DNA from: CAXBDP01 sp964598395
Lineage (GTDB): Bacteria; Bacteroidota; Bacteroidia; Cytophagales; Cyclobacteriaceae
Assembly (NCBI GenBank): GCA_964598395.1
Contig: CAZRBW010000008.1
Location: forward strand, 19,076-83,075
DNA length: 64,000 nucleotides
Direction of reading: 5' to 3'
How positions within the stretch are numbered: position 1 is the first letter of the stretch; each line of letters begins with the position of its first letter. Position numbers and translations under genes: made by a program. Under the pieces are notes generated by a model. That model saw only the letters and a list, made by a program, of their open reading frames with translations, was not told the DNA's origin and did not search any database. Below are positions 42,062 through 51,901 of this stretch, piece after piece.

Positions 42062-45000
42062 CTAATCTTTAATAATAGTAAGTTCTACTCGTCTGTTCAG
42101 CATTCTTGTCTCTTCCCGCCCACTAGAGGCTATTGGTTTGGTGCCTCCGAAGGCTTCAACTCTAATGCGTTGAGCTCCAATTCCTTTTCCTATCAAATAA
42201 TCTTTTACCGCAGCGGCTCTCATTTGAGACAGCTCCATATTTAAAATTTTATCACCAATTACATCAGTATGACCGCTCAATAAAATTTCTAAATTTGGAT
42301 TTTGATTAAGAACTGTCGAAATGCTATCCAAAACAGGGAAAGATGGAGCAAGTATTTCAGCTTCTTGTTGCGCAAAAAGTAGATTTGGGATGCTTACGGC
42401 CTTACCCTTCTCTATGGGTCTTAAATAAATGATCGCTTCAATTTCCTTTGTATCTCCATTGCTTAACGAAATTTGGCCTTCTTTAGTTAAAAATCCTTTT
42501 GCAGTTACTTTAAAACTCAACCCTTCTCTTTCGGCCAAGTCTAGTTTAATACTAGAAAGTGGATTAGTATTTTTAGTGTAAATTGATCCAGATTCCTGTC
42601 CAATAAGCTCCACTATCGCTTCAACTTCTAATAGCTCCATTGTACTCTCATTGTACAAAATAGCTGATACTGTTAGCATTAATGGAAATGGATCAATATC
42701 TGGCAATTGCTCTATAAGAGCATACATTGGGAATGTAGGTTTAAGTGATGGCATTTGAGCCAACTGCTTTGAATTAGTAAGTGGGCTTGGTAAAGGACTT
42801 AAGGCAAATTCAAAAACCATATTTGGATTTGAATGTAAGGACACACTATCTAATACGAAGAACCCTTGGGTATAGCCCGATTTTTTCGTGCTTACTCGGA
42901 GCTGATTTGCATTTTCAAATACCTGAAAAGGGTATAAACCGTCTAATACGTTTAATTTTTCAGTGTTCACTGAGTCAGATCCATATTCAATAAAAAGCAC
43001 GTTGTTATCAACTTCAATATTTTTTTGGCTTATTAAATCTTTAAAAATAATACTTGCAGAGAGGGCTCTTGGTGCGTTTGGCTGAAGAAATAAGTCTACC
43101 CTAATTGTACTATCCATTACAAGCAATTCAGGCCGAACCACAAACATTGCAGGCTCATAATTATTTGCTTTTGCTATTATTTCTAAACTTAAAGGATTTT
43201 TAATTATATTCTCAAACTTACCATCGCTCCCTGTTTCAACTCTTAATGAATCCCGTTGGTTCGATATAATCTCCACATTGGCAGCTATTGGCATTTTGCT
43301 TTCTATATTATATGTTGCACCGAGGATGATGTATTTTCCTGGATAAGGATCCCATGGAGGTAATTTAATTAGTGGGGCTGGTCTAAACTTTGGTGGGATA
43401 AGTCCTGGCAGTTTTACTCTCTTTGTTCTCGGCTTGAATGCGGGAGGTAAAGCTTTTAGAGCAATATTTAACTTTAACTCAATGTCTTCAGCATCCAGTC
43501 CAGTAAGTTCAATGATTTGTGGTAAATAACCTTCTTTGCTAATTTCGATAGTTGCTGATTTATTAGAATTCAACACCTTGAATGGGAGTGGGCCAGTGAG
43601 TGTACTTGGGTCTAATTTTATTAGAGTAGCTACATCATTTTCATCTACAATAGTGAGTAATGCAATTGCTCCAGCAATACGTTGATTTGTGCCTTGGTCA
43701 ATAATAGAAATCGAACCCTCTAGTGTAACAGGCAAGCTGGATTTGATAGGAATAAGTTTGAAGTCCTGCTTTAGAATCGTATCAACTTCGGATTGATAGG
43801 GACCTAATGGAAGCCTAAATGGACGATAGCCTTCTGCCACAATATCTAAACTATAATCAGCATTCTGTACGAGTATTGCTTGGAAACCACCTCTGTCTGG
43901 GCTAGACACTAGCGAATTCCTAATACTTTTTTCATTTGGCGATTGAATATTAATTTCAGCTCTTATAGGTAAACCAGTTTCAATATCTGTTACAATTCCC
44001 TCTAAGGTAACTATTGGGTCTGGAAGAAATTCGGGCTTAATTTGAACTTCATAAATATCCCTAAGTCCGCCAATGGATCCTTCCATAGATACAACATAGC
44101 CTTTATTACTATTGGCAGGAATTGTAAAATAAGCATCGAAATCTGCAGTATTTAAATCAGGCCCAAGATTTTGAGGCTCAGACCAAACCTCCCACGAATC
44201 ATCGAGTCTTTTGGTATAAAAAATGTCGCTTTTCCCATACCCAGGATGACCCTCAGAAGCAAAATATAATGTACGACCGTCTGGAGCTAGATATGGTGAG
44301 AATTCTGCCTTCGTGGAATTAACCAGATTTCCTAAATTTTTTGGCTCTGTCCAGACATCATTTCCTTGGTAAAAACTCACATACAAATCTTGGTCGCCCA
44401 CTGTATTTGCAGTTTCTATGGCAAGGATGATAACATCACCATTTACACTAAGTGCAAAATCTAAAAATTGATTTCTGTTCCGGTAATTATCAATTTTAAT
44501 ATTTTTAGGTTGCTGCCAAACGCCATTTATTCTGTCTGAGTAGGAAAATCCATCACTAAATGTTCCGTTTGGATAGTATTCATTAATTAGAAATAAGCGA
44601 TTTCCATCAGCTGTTACCGATGTTGCGCCATTTGGATTAGGGTTATTAATTGGTGCTCCTATATTTACAGGAACACCCCACTCTCCATTTACTTTTTTTG
44701 ATACATAGATATCTTGTATATCATTGGTGCCACCTCTATTTCCTGGGTAAAAACGTCGTCCAAAATATAATGTGTTGCCATCAGGAGAGATGATGGGCTT
44801 AGTTTCGTCAAAGCGAGTATTTATCCAATAGCCAAGGTTCCTTTTTATTTGTCTTGATAGCAGTCTCTCGTATCTAGGAATCATTCCAGCGTTTTCAATT
44901 AGTTGTTTCGCTATTGAGGGATCTGTACTTTCCGAAATTCCTACTGCATCAATTTGAGCCCAACCTGAATTTTTATCTGCATTCAGCCTAATTTCAACCT

Positions 45001-45415
45001 TATTAAATTTTTTATCTGTACTAGGTACGGGGATTGAAATTATATCGAAATCCTTTGTATCGCGGTATGAACCGTCATGGATAACATAGGGCACATTTTG
45101 TTCATCAAATATGGTTACTCTTGATATCCTACCTGGATTAAAGCTTTCAACAATGATTACTTGTCTTATATTCTGGGCTATTGGATAAGCAAGTGTAAAT
45201 TGAGCAGCACCATTTTCAGTTTTGATTCTGAATGCTCTTGGGCTCAATTCGCCAAAAGGTGTAGCATCAGGTGGCCCCAAAACCATCTTAGCAGACCAGT
45301 CATTATCAGCGTATGAACCACTAGAATTAACTACTGATTCGGCCCATTGAATCTGTTGAGCTGATACACCTAGGTGAATGAGTATTACAAATAATATGGT
45401 AAGCCTAAATTTCAA
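42062..45415 (-). CDS. Galactose-binding-like/PD40/OmpA envelope protein B
   Basis: 1117 residues, the largest paralogue. After a signal peptide (ending ...GVSAQ, residue 19) comes the galactose-binding-like domain (20-175, MVLGPPDATPFGELSPRAFRIK), then the PD40 propeller (about 200-470). At least four beta-domain repeats of carboxypeptidase-regulatory type follow (~475-960, including a Pro-rich stretch near 660-690), and OmpA_C closes it (1000-1117, LSGHTDVIGDKILNMELSQMRA, RMLNRRVELTI). The extra beta-domains probably lengthen the reach across the periplasm. The gap of 213 bases to paralogue C contains that gene's bidirectional terminator. Confidence 0.85.
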   Translation of the reverse strand: MKFRLTILFVILIHLGVSAQQIQWAESVVNSSGSYADNDWSAKMVLGPPDATPFGELSPRAFRIKTENGAAQFTLAYPIAQNIRQVIIVESFNPGRISRVTIFDEQNVPYVIHDGSYRDTKDFDIISIPVPSTDKKFNKVEIRLNADKNSGWAQIDAVGISESTDPSIAKQLIENAGMIPRYERLLSRQIKRNLGYWINTRFDETKPIISPDGNTLYFGRRFYPGNRGGTNDIQDIYVSKKVNGEWGVPVNIGAPINNPNPNGATSVTADGNRLFLINEYYPNGTFSDGFSYSDRINGVWQQPKNIKIDNYRNRNQFLDFALSVNGDVIILAIETANTVGDQDLYVSFYQGNDVWTEPKNLGNLVNSTKAEFSPYLAPDGRTLYFASEGHPGYGKSDIFYTKRLDDSWEVWSEPQNLGPDLNTADFDAYFTIPANSNKGYVVSMEGSIGGLRDIYEVQIKPEFLPDPIVTLEGIVTDIETGLPIRAEINIQSPNEKSIRNSLVSSPDRGGFQAILVQNADYSLDIVAEGYRPFRLPLGPYQSEVDTILKQDFKLIPIKSSLPVTLEGSISIIDQGTNQRIAGAIALLTIVDENDVATLIKLDPSTLTGPLPFKVLNSNKSATIEISKEGYLPQIIELTGLDAEDIELKLNIALKALPPAFKPRTKRVKLPGLIPPKFRPAPLIKLPPWDPYPGKYIILGATYNIESKMPIAANVEIISNQRDSLRVETGSDGKFENIIKNPLSLEIIAKANNYEPAMFVVRPELLVMDSTIRVDLFLQPNAPRALSASIIFKDLISQKNIEVDNNVLFIEYGSDSVNTEKLNVLDGLYPFQVFENANQLRVSTKKSGYTQGFFVLDSVSLHSNPNMVFEFALSPLPSPLTNSKQLAQMPSLKPTFPMYALIEQLPDIDPFPLMLTVSAILYNESTMELLEVEAIVELIGQESGSIYTKNTNPLSSIKLDLAEREGLSFKVTAKGFLTKEGQISLSNGDTKEIEAIIYLRPIEKGKAVSIPNLLFAQQEAEILAPSFPVLDSISTVLNQNPNLEILLSGHTDVIGDKILNMELSQMRAAAVKDYLIGKGIGAQRIRVEAFGGTKPIASSGREETRMLNRRVELTIIKD

Positions 45416-45577
45416 TGGAATGTAATGTCAAACAGATTTTGGAAGTTAAACCACTTTATTAACTATATAATTGCAAATATCTTGCAATATATTTTTCAAC
45501 AATGCGGTAAGTTAATATAGAACATTCCTAAAATAACTGTTTTAAAAGAAATTGACATGGTAGTATTATTTGAGCAT

Positions 45578-45607
45578 AAAAAAAACCCATTTTAATGGGT
45601 TTTTTTG
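45578..45607. terminator. Bidirectional terminator between paralogues C and B
   Basis: ACCCAT/ATGGGT (45585-45590 with 45595-45600) is flanked by a run of A on the left and a run of T on the right, so it works in both directions. It lies 21 bases past the stop of the minus-strand gene ending at 45629. Confidence 0.8.
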
Positions 45608-45628
45608 TGTAAAATCAATTAACCAAAA

Positions 45629-48451
45629 TCAATACTTTAAGATAGTTACTTCCACCCGCCTATTCAGACGACGAGTTTCTTCTCTTGCATTTGAAGCTAT
45701 AGGCTTTCTTCCTCCAAATGCTTCTATTTCAATTCTTTTAGGGTCGATTCCAAGTTCAACCAAATATTGTTTTACAGCTGCTACTCGGTCCTCGGATAAT
45801 TGCTGGTTCAGTTTTGGGTCACCAATTCCATCAGTATGACCGCTCAGACGAATCTCAAGGGTTGGATTTTCTACCATCACATTGCCTACACTATCCAAGG
45901 CTGCAAAAGAAATTTCTAAGAGTTCGGGCTTACTTTGTACAAAGAGCATATTCGGCAGCGCCAATGTAATACCAGTTTCGATAGGTGTAAGCAAAATGGT
46001 AATTTCAACTAATCCATTTTTCTCCATTTCCTCTACTTTAATCGAACCCTTTTTTGAATAATATCCATCTAGCAGCGTTTCATAGTTGTATATGTCATAC
46101 TCTGGATTCTCAATTTCAAATCTCCCAGATTCGCTTGTGGTGAGTTTTTTATTATTCTTATTGACAGCTGAATTTACTAATAAGTTGGCCATCAACGGCT
46201 CCATAGTTTTTTCATTATATACATGCCCAATTACTTGCAACAAGGGTGGCAATTCTGGGAATGCTTCTATTTCTACTTTCGAAGCTCGGCTTGGCTTCCT
46301 TATTGATCGTGTTTGAACTTTAGTTACCGTGTTAAAAGTGGATATTGGTTCAGCTATTGGAGTCATAAATATTTCCATTGGCTCCATACCGCCATTAGTC
46401 CATTCGGCACTCGGTATTTGATCAATGCTATTATAATAGCCTTTTGCTTCTGCATACAAGTGCAAATCGGCATTTTGAGCATGCATTTGGTGTGGATAGG
46501 ATGCATCTCCTTGAGCTTTCAATTTGGCTAAATTTTCCATGGAATTTATTCCCAAGGAAAGTGATCCATGAGATATTACTTTACCAGTAAATTTATCCTT
46601 TTTGATGAAAGCCATAGTCAAAGGCAAATCCAAATTATCAAGATCAATATCGATATTTACTGTAATTGGCTCTTCCTTTTCTTCAACGATTACAATTGGC
46701 ACCTGAGATAAGGTAAGAGCAAGGGCAGGAGCCGTGCTTGCTTGTGCCACTATTTTCTGCTGTGGTGCAATTTCATTCAGCTTGGTCAAGTAGAAGTCGT
46801 GGTAGAAAATAGAATCTTTATTTGCAGGGAATTGCCCAAGACTTTCAATTAATTGATTATAAGTATTTGCTCTAACCGCTGCATCATAATTTATATCTGG
46901 AATAATATTTACGCTATAATTCCCATCCTTACCTGATTTCAATGCAGATTTACGATCTGTGTCATTCGAAGCTAATAATGTTAATTCTGCCGCTAAAGGT
47001 TCTTTAGTGGTTGCGTCATATACTTTACCTTTCAATGTAATTGTACGCTCAGGAGTTAGCTGTGGTGGAACTCTCACTTCGTATATATCTCTTGATCCTG
47101 CTCTAGAGCCTTGCTGTGAAACTACATAAGCTACATTGCTATTGGCTGCAATAGTGAAGTAACCATCCCATTCGGCAGTATTAATCGTTGGACCTAGGTT
47201 TACTGGAGCACTCCATTTCAGCCAAGTATCATCTAGCCTTTTAGTATAAAATATATCGCTTTTGCCGTAGCCACCATGACCCTCAGATGCGAAATACATT
47301 GTTAATCCATCCGGCGCAATAAATGGAGAGAATTCTGCTTTAGGAGTGTTCAATGCTGCTCCAATATTTTTTGGCTTTGTCCATTGTTCATTTCCTTTAT
47401 AAAAGCTAATATATAAATCCTGATCGCCAAGGGATTCTTTTGTTTCAATCGCCATTACCATTACATCGCCGTTTGGGCTCAATGTAAAATCAACAAAATC
47501 ATTAAGGTTCACAAATCCCTCTATATTCACTTTCTGGGGTGTTTCCCAACCAGTAGGAGTTTTCTGCGTGATGGACAGACCATTTCCAACTCCTCCATTT
47601 GCGGTGTATTCGTTGATTAATAGTAGTTGACTACCATCAGCTGTTATGGCAGTTACACCGTTTGGATTTCTGTTATTAAGTGGAGAACCGATGTTTTTTG
47701 CTTCAGTCCATGCGCCATTTACATTTTCAGAATAATAGATATCTGCCAAATCTTGTGTGCCACCAACATTGGTAGGAGCATATTGTCGTGTGAAGTACAA
47801 CCTAGATCCGTCAGAAGTAATTATGGGTTTTACCTCATTATATACTGAGTTGACGCCCACCCCTAAGTTTCTATGGTAAGTGTTTTGCGAAAGAATTTCT
47901 AATCTTTCTGCTTCTCCAATTTCCTTGAGAATAGTTTTGCCTATGGAAGGATCAGTGCTTTGGGTAATACCTACAGCATCAATCTGAGCCCAACCATTTT
48001 TTAGAGCTCCATTCAATCTCACCTCGACTTTCACAATTTTCGCATCTATTCCAGATACTGGGATAGTTAATATTCCAAAAGGTTCATTATTAGCATAGCC
48101 TTCTTCAAAAATTGGGTATCGATTTTTGTTTTCATCATAAATAAAAACTCTTTCAATTCTGCCTGGGTTAAAGCTCTCAAAAATGATTACTTGACGAATG
48201 CTTTGAGGATTAGCAAAGCTAACCGTAAAACCTCCATTCGTCTTTTCGTTTTTTAATCTGAAGGCATTTGGATTTAATTCACCGTAGGGCATTGCATCTG
48301 GGGCTCCTAGTACTCCATTGGCAGACCATTGATCTTTATCAAAATTATTACTTTGCGTTTCAACAGCAGATGCCCATTGGATATCTTGTCCAATAGCATT
48401 GAAGTTGCTAAGTGATATAGCTGTAAGCAATATGATAAGATAACGAAACAT
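45629..48451 (-). CDS. Galactose-binding-like/PD40/OmpA envelope protein C
   Basis: About 940 residues from the ATG at 48449-48451, which gives a normal signal peptide (MFRYLIILLTAISLSNFNAIGQ); a longer frame to 48496 adds 15 residues before it. Domains: galactose-binding-like (22-175, NGVLGAPDAMPYGELNPNAFRLK), PD40 propeller (~200-470), carboxypeptidase-regulatory-like domains (~480-575 and ~730-820) and OmpA_C (~825-940, LSGHTDGIGDPKLNQQLSEDRV, RRLNRRVEVTI). Adjacent paralogues share most of this layout, pointing to tandem gene duplication. A 218-base gap separates it from paralogue D. Confidence 0.85.
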   Translation of the reverse strand: MFRYLIILLTAISLSNFNAIGQDIQWASAVETQSNNFDKDQWSANGVLGAPDAMPYGELNPNAFRLKNEKTNGGFTVSFANPQSIRQVIIFESFNPGRIERVFIYDENKNRYPIFEEGYANNEPFGILTIPVSGIDAKIVKVEVRLNGALKNGWAQIDAVGITQSTDPSIGKTILKEIGEAERLEILSQNTYHRNLGVGVNSVYNEVKPIITSDGSRLYFTRQYAPTNVGGTQDLADIYYSENVNGAWTEAKNIGSPLNNRNPNGVTAITADGSQLLLINEYTANGGVGNGLSITQKTPTGWETPQKVNIEGFVNLNDFVDFTLSPNGDVMVMAIETKESLGDQDLYISFYKGNEQWTKPKNIGAALNTPKAEFSPFIAPDGLTMYFASEGHGGYGKSDIFYTKRLDDTWLKWSAPVNLGPTINTAEWDGYFTIAANSNVAYVVSQQGSRAGSRDIYEVRVPPQLTPERTITLKGKVYDATTKEPLAAELTLLASNDTDRKSALKSGKDGNYSVNIIPDINYDAAVRANTYNQLIESLGQFPANKDSIFYHDFYLTKLNEIAPQQKIVAQASTAPALALTLSQVPIVIVEEKEEPITVNIDIDLDNLDLPLTMAFIKKDKFTGKVISHGSLSLGINSMENLAKLKAQGDASYPHQMHAQNADLHLYAEAKGYYNSIDQIPSAEWTNGGMEPMEIFMTPIAEPISTFNTVTKVQTRSIRKPSRASKVEIEAFPELPPLLQVIGHVYNEKTMEPLMANLLVNSAVNKNNKKLTTSESGRFEIENPEYDIYNYETLLDGYYSKKGSIKVEEMEKNGLVEITILLTPIETGITLALPNMLFVQSKPELLEISFAALDSVGNVMVENPTLEIRLSGHTDGIGDPKLNQQLSEDRVAAVKQYLVELGIDPKRIEIEAFGGRKPIASNAREETRRLNRRVEVTILKY

Positions 48452-48669
48452 TAACTGGAATTGAGATAGGTATTTTGGAGAACCCTCAATTTGCACTTTT
48501 CCTATTTTTCAAGTACAAATATGTAAAAATAATTTTGGGATCTCATAGTATTTATCGTAAAATCTGATAAAAAGTTGTATGAGAAAATCGCTATAAATAA
48601 CTAAATATACGGCTTTTTCGTTGGTTATGCATGCTTTTGCGAGGAACGATATGATTAACTAGTGATATA

Positions 48670-51600
48670 TTAATTTTTTAATATTGTTAGTTCTACACGT
48701 CTATTTAAGCGTCTTGTTCGCTCGCTTGCGTTACTTGCAATAGGTTTTGTCCCTCCGAAGGCTTCAATCGAAATTCTTTTCTCTAATATTCCTTTGCTTA
48801 CCAAATAAGCTTTTACTGCCTTTACTCGATCCTCAGAAAGCTTCATATTTAAAGTCGCATCTCCAATTCCATCAGTATGTCCAGTTAGAAGGATTTCAAC
48901 ACTTGGATGTCTTAAAAGGAAATTAGCTATGCTATCCAACTCAGGGTATGAACCATCTAATAGAATATCAGCGCCTTGCATGAAAAGAATATTTGGTAAA
49001 GTTTCTGTTATACCTGTTTCTATTGGTGAATGAATAATGTTTAAAGCCATGCTACGATCAGAATTTGACTCCGAATATTTGACCTCTCCTTCGATATTAA
49101 AATAGCCTGAAGAGTTACTCCTGTATTCAAAATTTATTCCATAAGGTAATGTTAATTCAAATTTTCCGTTATCGTCGGTCGTTACACTAACAACAATAGA
49201 AGTATCACCAATTGCTGTAAACATGATATTACTCGTAAGAGAATTAGCATCAGAGGAGCTAACTGTTCCATATACACGAAGAAATATTTCCTCAGTAATT
49301 GCAGCCTCTTTTATGGATACTTCATTTACTTTTCTTTCATTATTTCGACTTTGTATGTCGTTTGTAGCTATGACCCTTTGGTTCAAAATCTCATCCAATG
49401 GTTTTAAATAAAAGGTTTTTTCTACAATCCCAGTTTCTGTATAATTGAGCAAATCAATTACCTCATTCACAGGCCCATATCCTGGAGCAAGACTTCTCAT
49501 TTGGTACTGATCTTTTGATGGAAGGATAAACTCAAATTCACCATTTTCTGGATTGGTCTCTACTCCGGCAGTTTCATAGCCATCAAGTATGGATTCTACT
49601 ACGAGCTTAGCCTTTACTGGCTCAAGTGTATTTGCATCTAAAACTCTTCCTTTTACTGTAAGAACGGGATCGGGCATAAAGTCTGGAGGAATGGCTACTA
49701 CGTAAATATCTCTAGAGTTTTCTATACTTCCTTGGTCTGTTACCAAATAGGCGTAATCACCCGCCGCGGGAATGGTGAAATATGCTTCAAAGCCAGCTGA
49801 ATTTATTGTATTACCCAAGTTCTTCGGTGGACTCCAGTTGACCCACGATTTATCAAGTCTTTTGGACATGTAAATATCTGGTCCGCCTTTACTATTATGG
49901 CCGTATGAGGCGAAATAGAGTGTACGGTTATCAGGTGCTAGAAAAGGAGAAAAATCTGCTTCAGCTGAATTTACAACAGCTCCCATATGCTTTGGTTCTG
50001 ACCATTGGTTATTTCCGTTATCAAAACTCACATATAAATCTTGATCTCCTTTAGTATCCCTTCTTTGTACTGCAAGCATCATTATTTTACCATTGGCTGA
50101 TAAGAAATAATCTCCAAAATCACTTCTATTATAGTTGTTTTCTATTTCTAGGGATTCAGGAAAACTCCATGTATTTCCACTTCTTCTTGTAATAGATAAG
50201 CCAGATTCAGCTCTACCTCTTCTATCATATTTGTTAATAAGCAGTAGCGTATTCCCGTCTCCAGCCACAGCAATTACACCATTTGGAAATTTATTATTTA
50301 ACGGTTCTCCGATATTTTGCGCCATTCCCCATTCGCCATCTTCCATTCTGGCCACATAAATATCTTGGTCGTCCTCTTCTCCACCAATATTTTCAGGGTA
50401 TTGTTGTCTGCTAAAATAAAGCGTTTGTCCATCTGCAGTGATAATTGGTTTCACCTCAGCGTATGGTGTATTGATACCATCGCCTACACTTTGCCTTCTA
50501 AAATCTTCATTAAGTTCTGGTTTTGCTGATAGATCTCTGATTTCCACTGTTTGAATAAAACTAGTAGATGTATTTCTTGATAGTTCTAATGCTATTAAGT
50601 CAAGCTCTCTTCTTTTGGTAATTAGCTCTAATTTAGTGGCAGTAATATTTTCATCTATTACTTCTTCTTTCCGATTAGGAAGTGCTGCTAACTCATTTGG
50701 AATAGGCGGGAGGGTAGTTTCTGTTCGTTTTATTTGAGTATTTTGACTAATAGTACTTGGCGGGGAAGCCATTTTAATAGCTTCCGCAGCTTTCTTGGCT
50801 TCGTCTTCAGCTCTACGCAATTGCGCTAGTCGCTCCTCTTGGATTCGCTTTTCTTCAATTTCTTTGGAGCGTTGCGCTTCCTCACGTGCTTTTTGTTGGG
50901 CAAGTCGTTCAGCTTCTTCTTTGGCTTTTCTCTCTGCTTCGAGCTTAGCTTCTTCTACTTTTCTTTTTTCCTCTTCCTGTCTTTTAATTTCGGCTAGTCT
51001 TATTGCCTCAGCTCTTTCCTCGGATTGCAATTGCTCAATTCGCTTCTTTTCTTCTTCCTCTCGCTTTTTTCTTTCTTCTTCTTGTTTTTTTTCTTCCTCT
51101 AATCTTTTTCTATCTTCCTCTTTTCTTTTTTCTTCTTCAATCTTTATTTCTTCCTGTTTTCTTTTTTCTTCATCTTCTTTCCTTAATCTTTCGTCATCAG
51201 CAATTCTTTTTTCTTCGGCTTTTCTAAGTTCTTCTGCGGCTTTAGCTTCGTCCAATATTTTTTGATCTTCTCCACTAATTTGAGAAAGACTTTCATTTTT
51301 TTGTGAGACAGAAATAATTGGCCCTACTAGGGCTTGATTGGTTGCTTGGCCATCAAGTTTCTGCAATTCCTGTTGCACAACTGTTTGGGTTGCATCAGAT
51401 ACGCCAATGGCATCTATTTGACTCCATCCTGGTGCTTGAATCGAGATTATGTTAATCTCAATTTTCATTATATTATAATCAGTCCTTTTGCCGAGGTCAA
51501 TAATAAAATTACGCCATGGCTCAGCTAGCTCTTGAGGCTTACCATCATAAGCAGCGTACTTATCATTGTTTTCGTCAAACAAAATGACTTTAGTAATTCT

Positions 51601-51900
51601 ACCCGGGAGGTAGTTTTCTACAATCCAAATCTGGCTTGCTGCCACAGGCTTATCAAAAGAAACCACGAGCCTTCCATAAGATTTTTCAGTCTTAAGTCGG
51701 AATGCTCGTGGGCTCAATTCTCCATAGGGAAATGCATCAGGCGCACCTAATGCAACTTCACCTGTCCATTCCAATCCGTTAGATTCGTATGGATTATATT
51801 CAAATTCGACTTTATTAGCCCAAGTGATTGCTTGACTAATCCCCAAATAGGGTAGGGTAAGCATACATGCTGTTAAAAATATTATTACCCTATTTTTCAT
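48670..51900 (-). CDS. Galactose-binding-like/PD40/OmpA envelope protein D with long coiled-coil insert
   Basis: 1076 residues with signal peptide (...LGISQA, about residue 25) and galactose-binding-like domain (26-175, EVALGAPDAFPYGELSPRAFRLK). Unlike its paralogues it then has a roughly 190-residue insert of Lys/Glu/Arg-rich coiled coil (about residues 205-395) before the PD40 propeller (~475-750). Carboxypeptidase-regulatory-like domains (~755-930) and OmpA_C (~950-1076, LTGHTDGIGDATLNMKLSEDRV, RRLNRRVELTI) follow. The coiled coil could act as a periplasmic spacer or oligomerisation rod. Its ATG is only one base after the transketolase stop, so it is probably cotranscribed with it. Confidence 0.85.
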   Translation of the reverse strand: MKNRVIIFLTACMLTLPYLGISQAITWANKVEFEYNPYESNGLEWTGEVALGAPDAFPYGELSPRAFRLKTEKSYGRLVVSFDKPVAASQIWIVENYLPGRITKVILFDENNDKYAAYDGKPQELAEPWRNFIIDLGKRTDYNIMKIEINIISIQAPGWSQIDAIGVSDATQTVVQQELQKLDGQATNQALVGPIISVSQKNESLSQISGEDQKILDEAKAAEELRKAEEKRIADDERLRKEDEEKRKQEEIKIEEEKRKEEDRKRLEEEKKQEEERKKREEEEKKRIEQLQSEERAEAIRLAEIKRQEEEKRKVEEAKLEAERKAKEEAERLAQQKAREEAQRSKEIEEKRIQEERLAQLRRAEDEAKKAAEAIKMASPPSTISQNTQIKRTETTLPPIPNELAALPNRKEEVIDENITATKLELITKRRELDLIALELSRNTSTSFIQTVEIRDLSAKPELNEDFRRQSVGDGINTPYAEVKPIITADGQTLYFSRQQYPENIGGEEDDQDIYVARMEDGEWGMAQNIGEPLNNKFPNGVIAVAGDGNTLLLINKYDRRGRAESGLSITRRSGNTWSFPESLEIENNYNRSDFGDYFLSANGKIMMLAVQRRDTKGDQDLYVSFDNGNNQWSEPKHMGAVVNSAEADFSPFLAPDNRTLYFASYGHNSKGGPDIYMSKRLDKSWVNWSPPKNLGNTINSAGFEAYFTIPAAGDYAYLVTDQGSIENSRDIYVVAIPPDFMPDPVLTVKGRVLDANTLEPVKAKLVVESILDGYETAGVETNPENGEFEFILPSKDQYQMRSLAPGYGPVNEVIDLLNYTETGIVEKTFYLKPLDEILNQRVIATNDIQSRNNERKVNEVSIKEAAITEEIFLRVYGTVSSSDANSLTSNIMFTAIGDTSIVVSVTTDDNGKFELTLPYGINFEYRSNSSGYFNIEGEVKYSESNSDRSMALNIIHSPIETGITETLPNILFMQGADILLDGSYPELDSIANFLLRHPSVEILLTGHTDGIGDATLNMKLSEDRVKAVKAYLVSKGILEKRISIEAFGGTKPIASNASERTRRLNRRVELTILKN

Positions 51901-51901
51901 C

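Noticed and set aside
50795..51265. A 156-codon plus-strand frame rich in Ser and Phe opposite paralogue D.
   Set aside because: It is the complement of the charged coiled-coil repeat (GAA/AAG-type codons) and has no independent features.
39461..51900. The PD40-OmpA array as a type IX secretion locus.
   Set aside because: The PD40-CRD-OmpA order resembles PorE, but no porP/sprF, porK, porL, porM, porN or sprA gene is present in the window.
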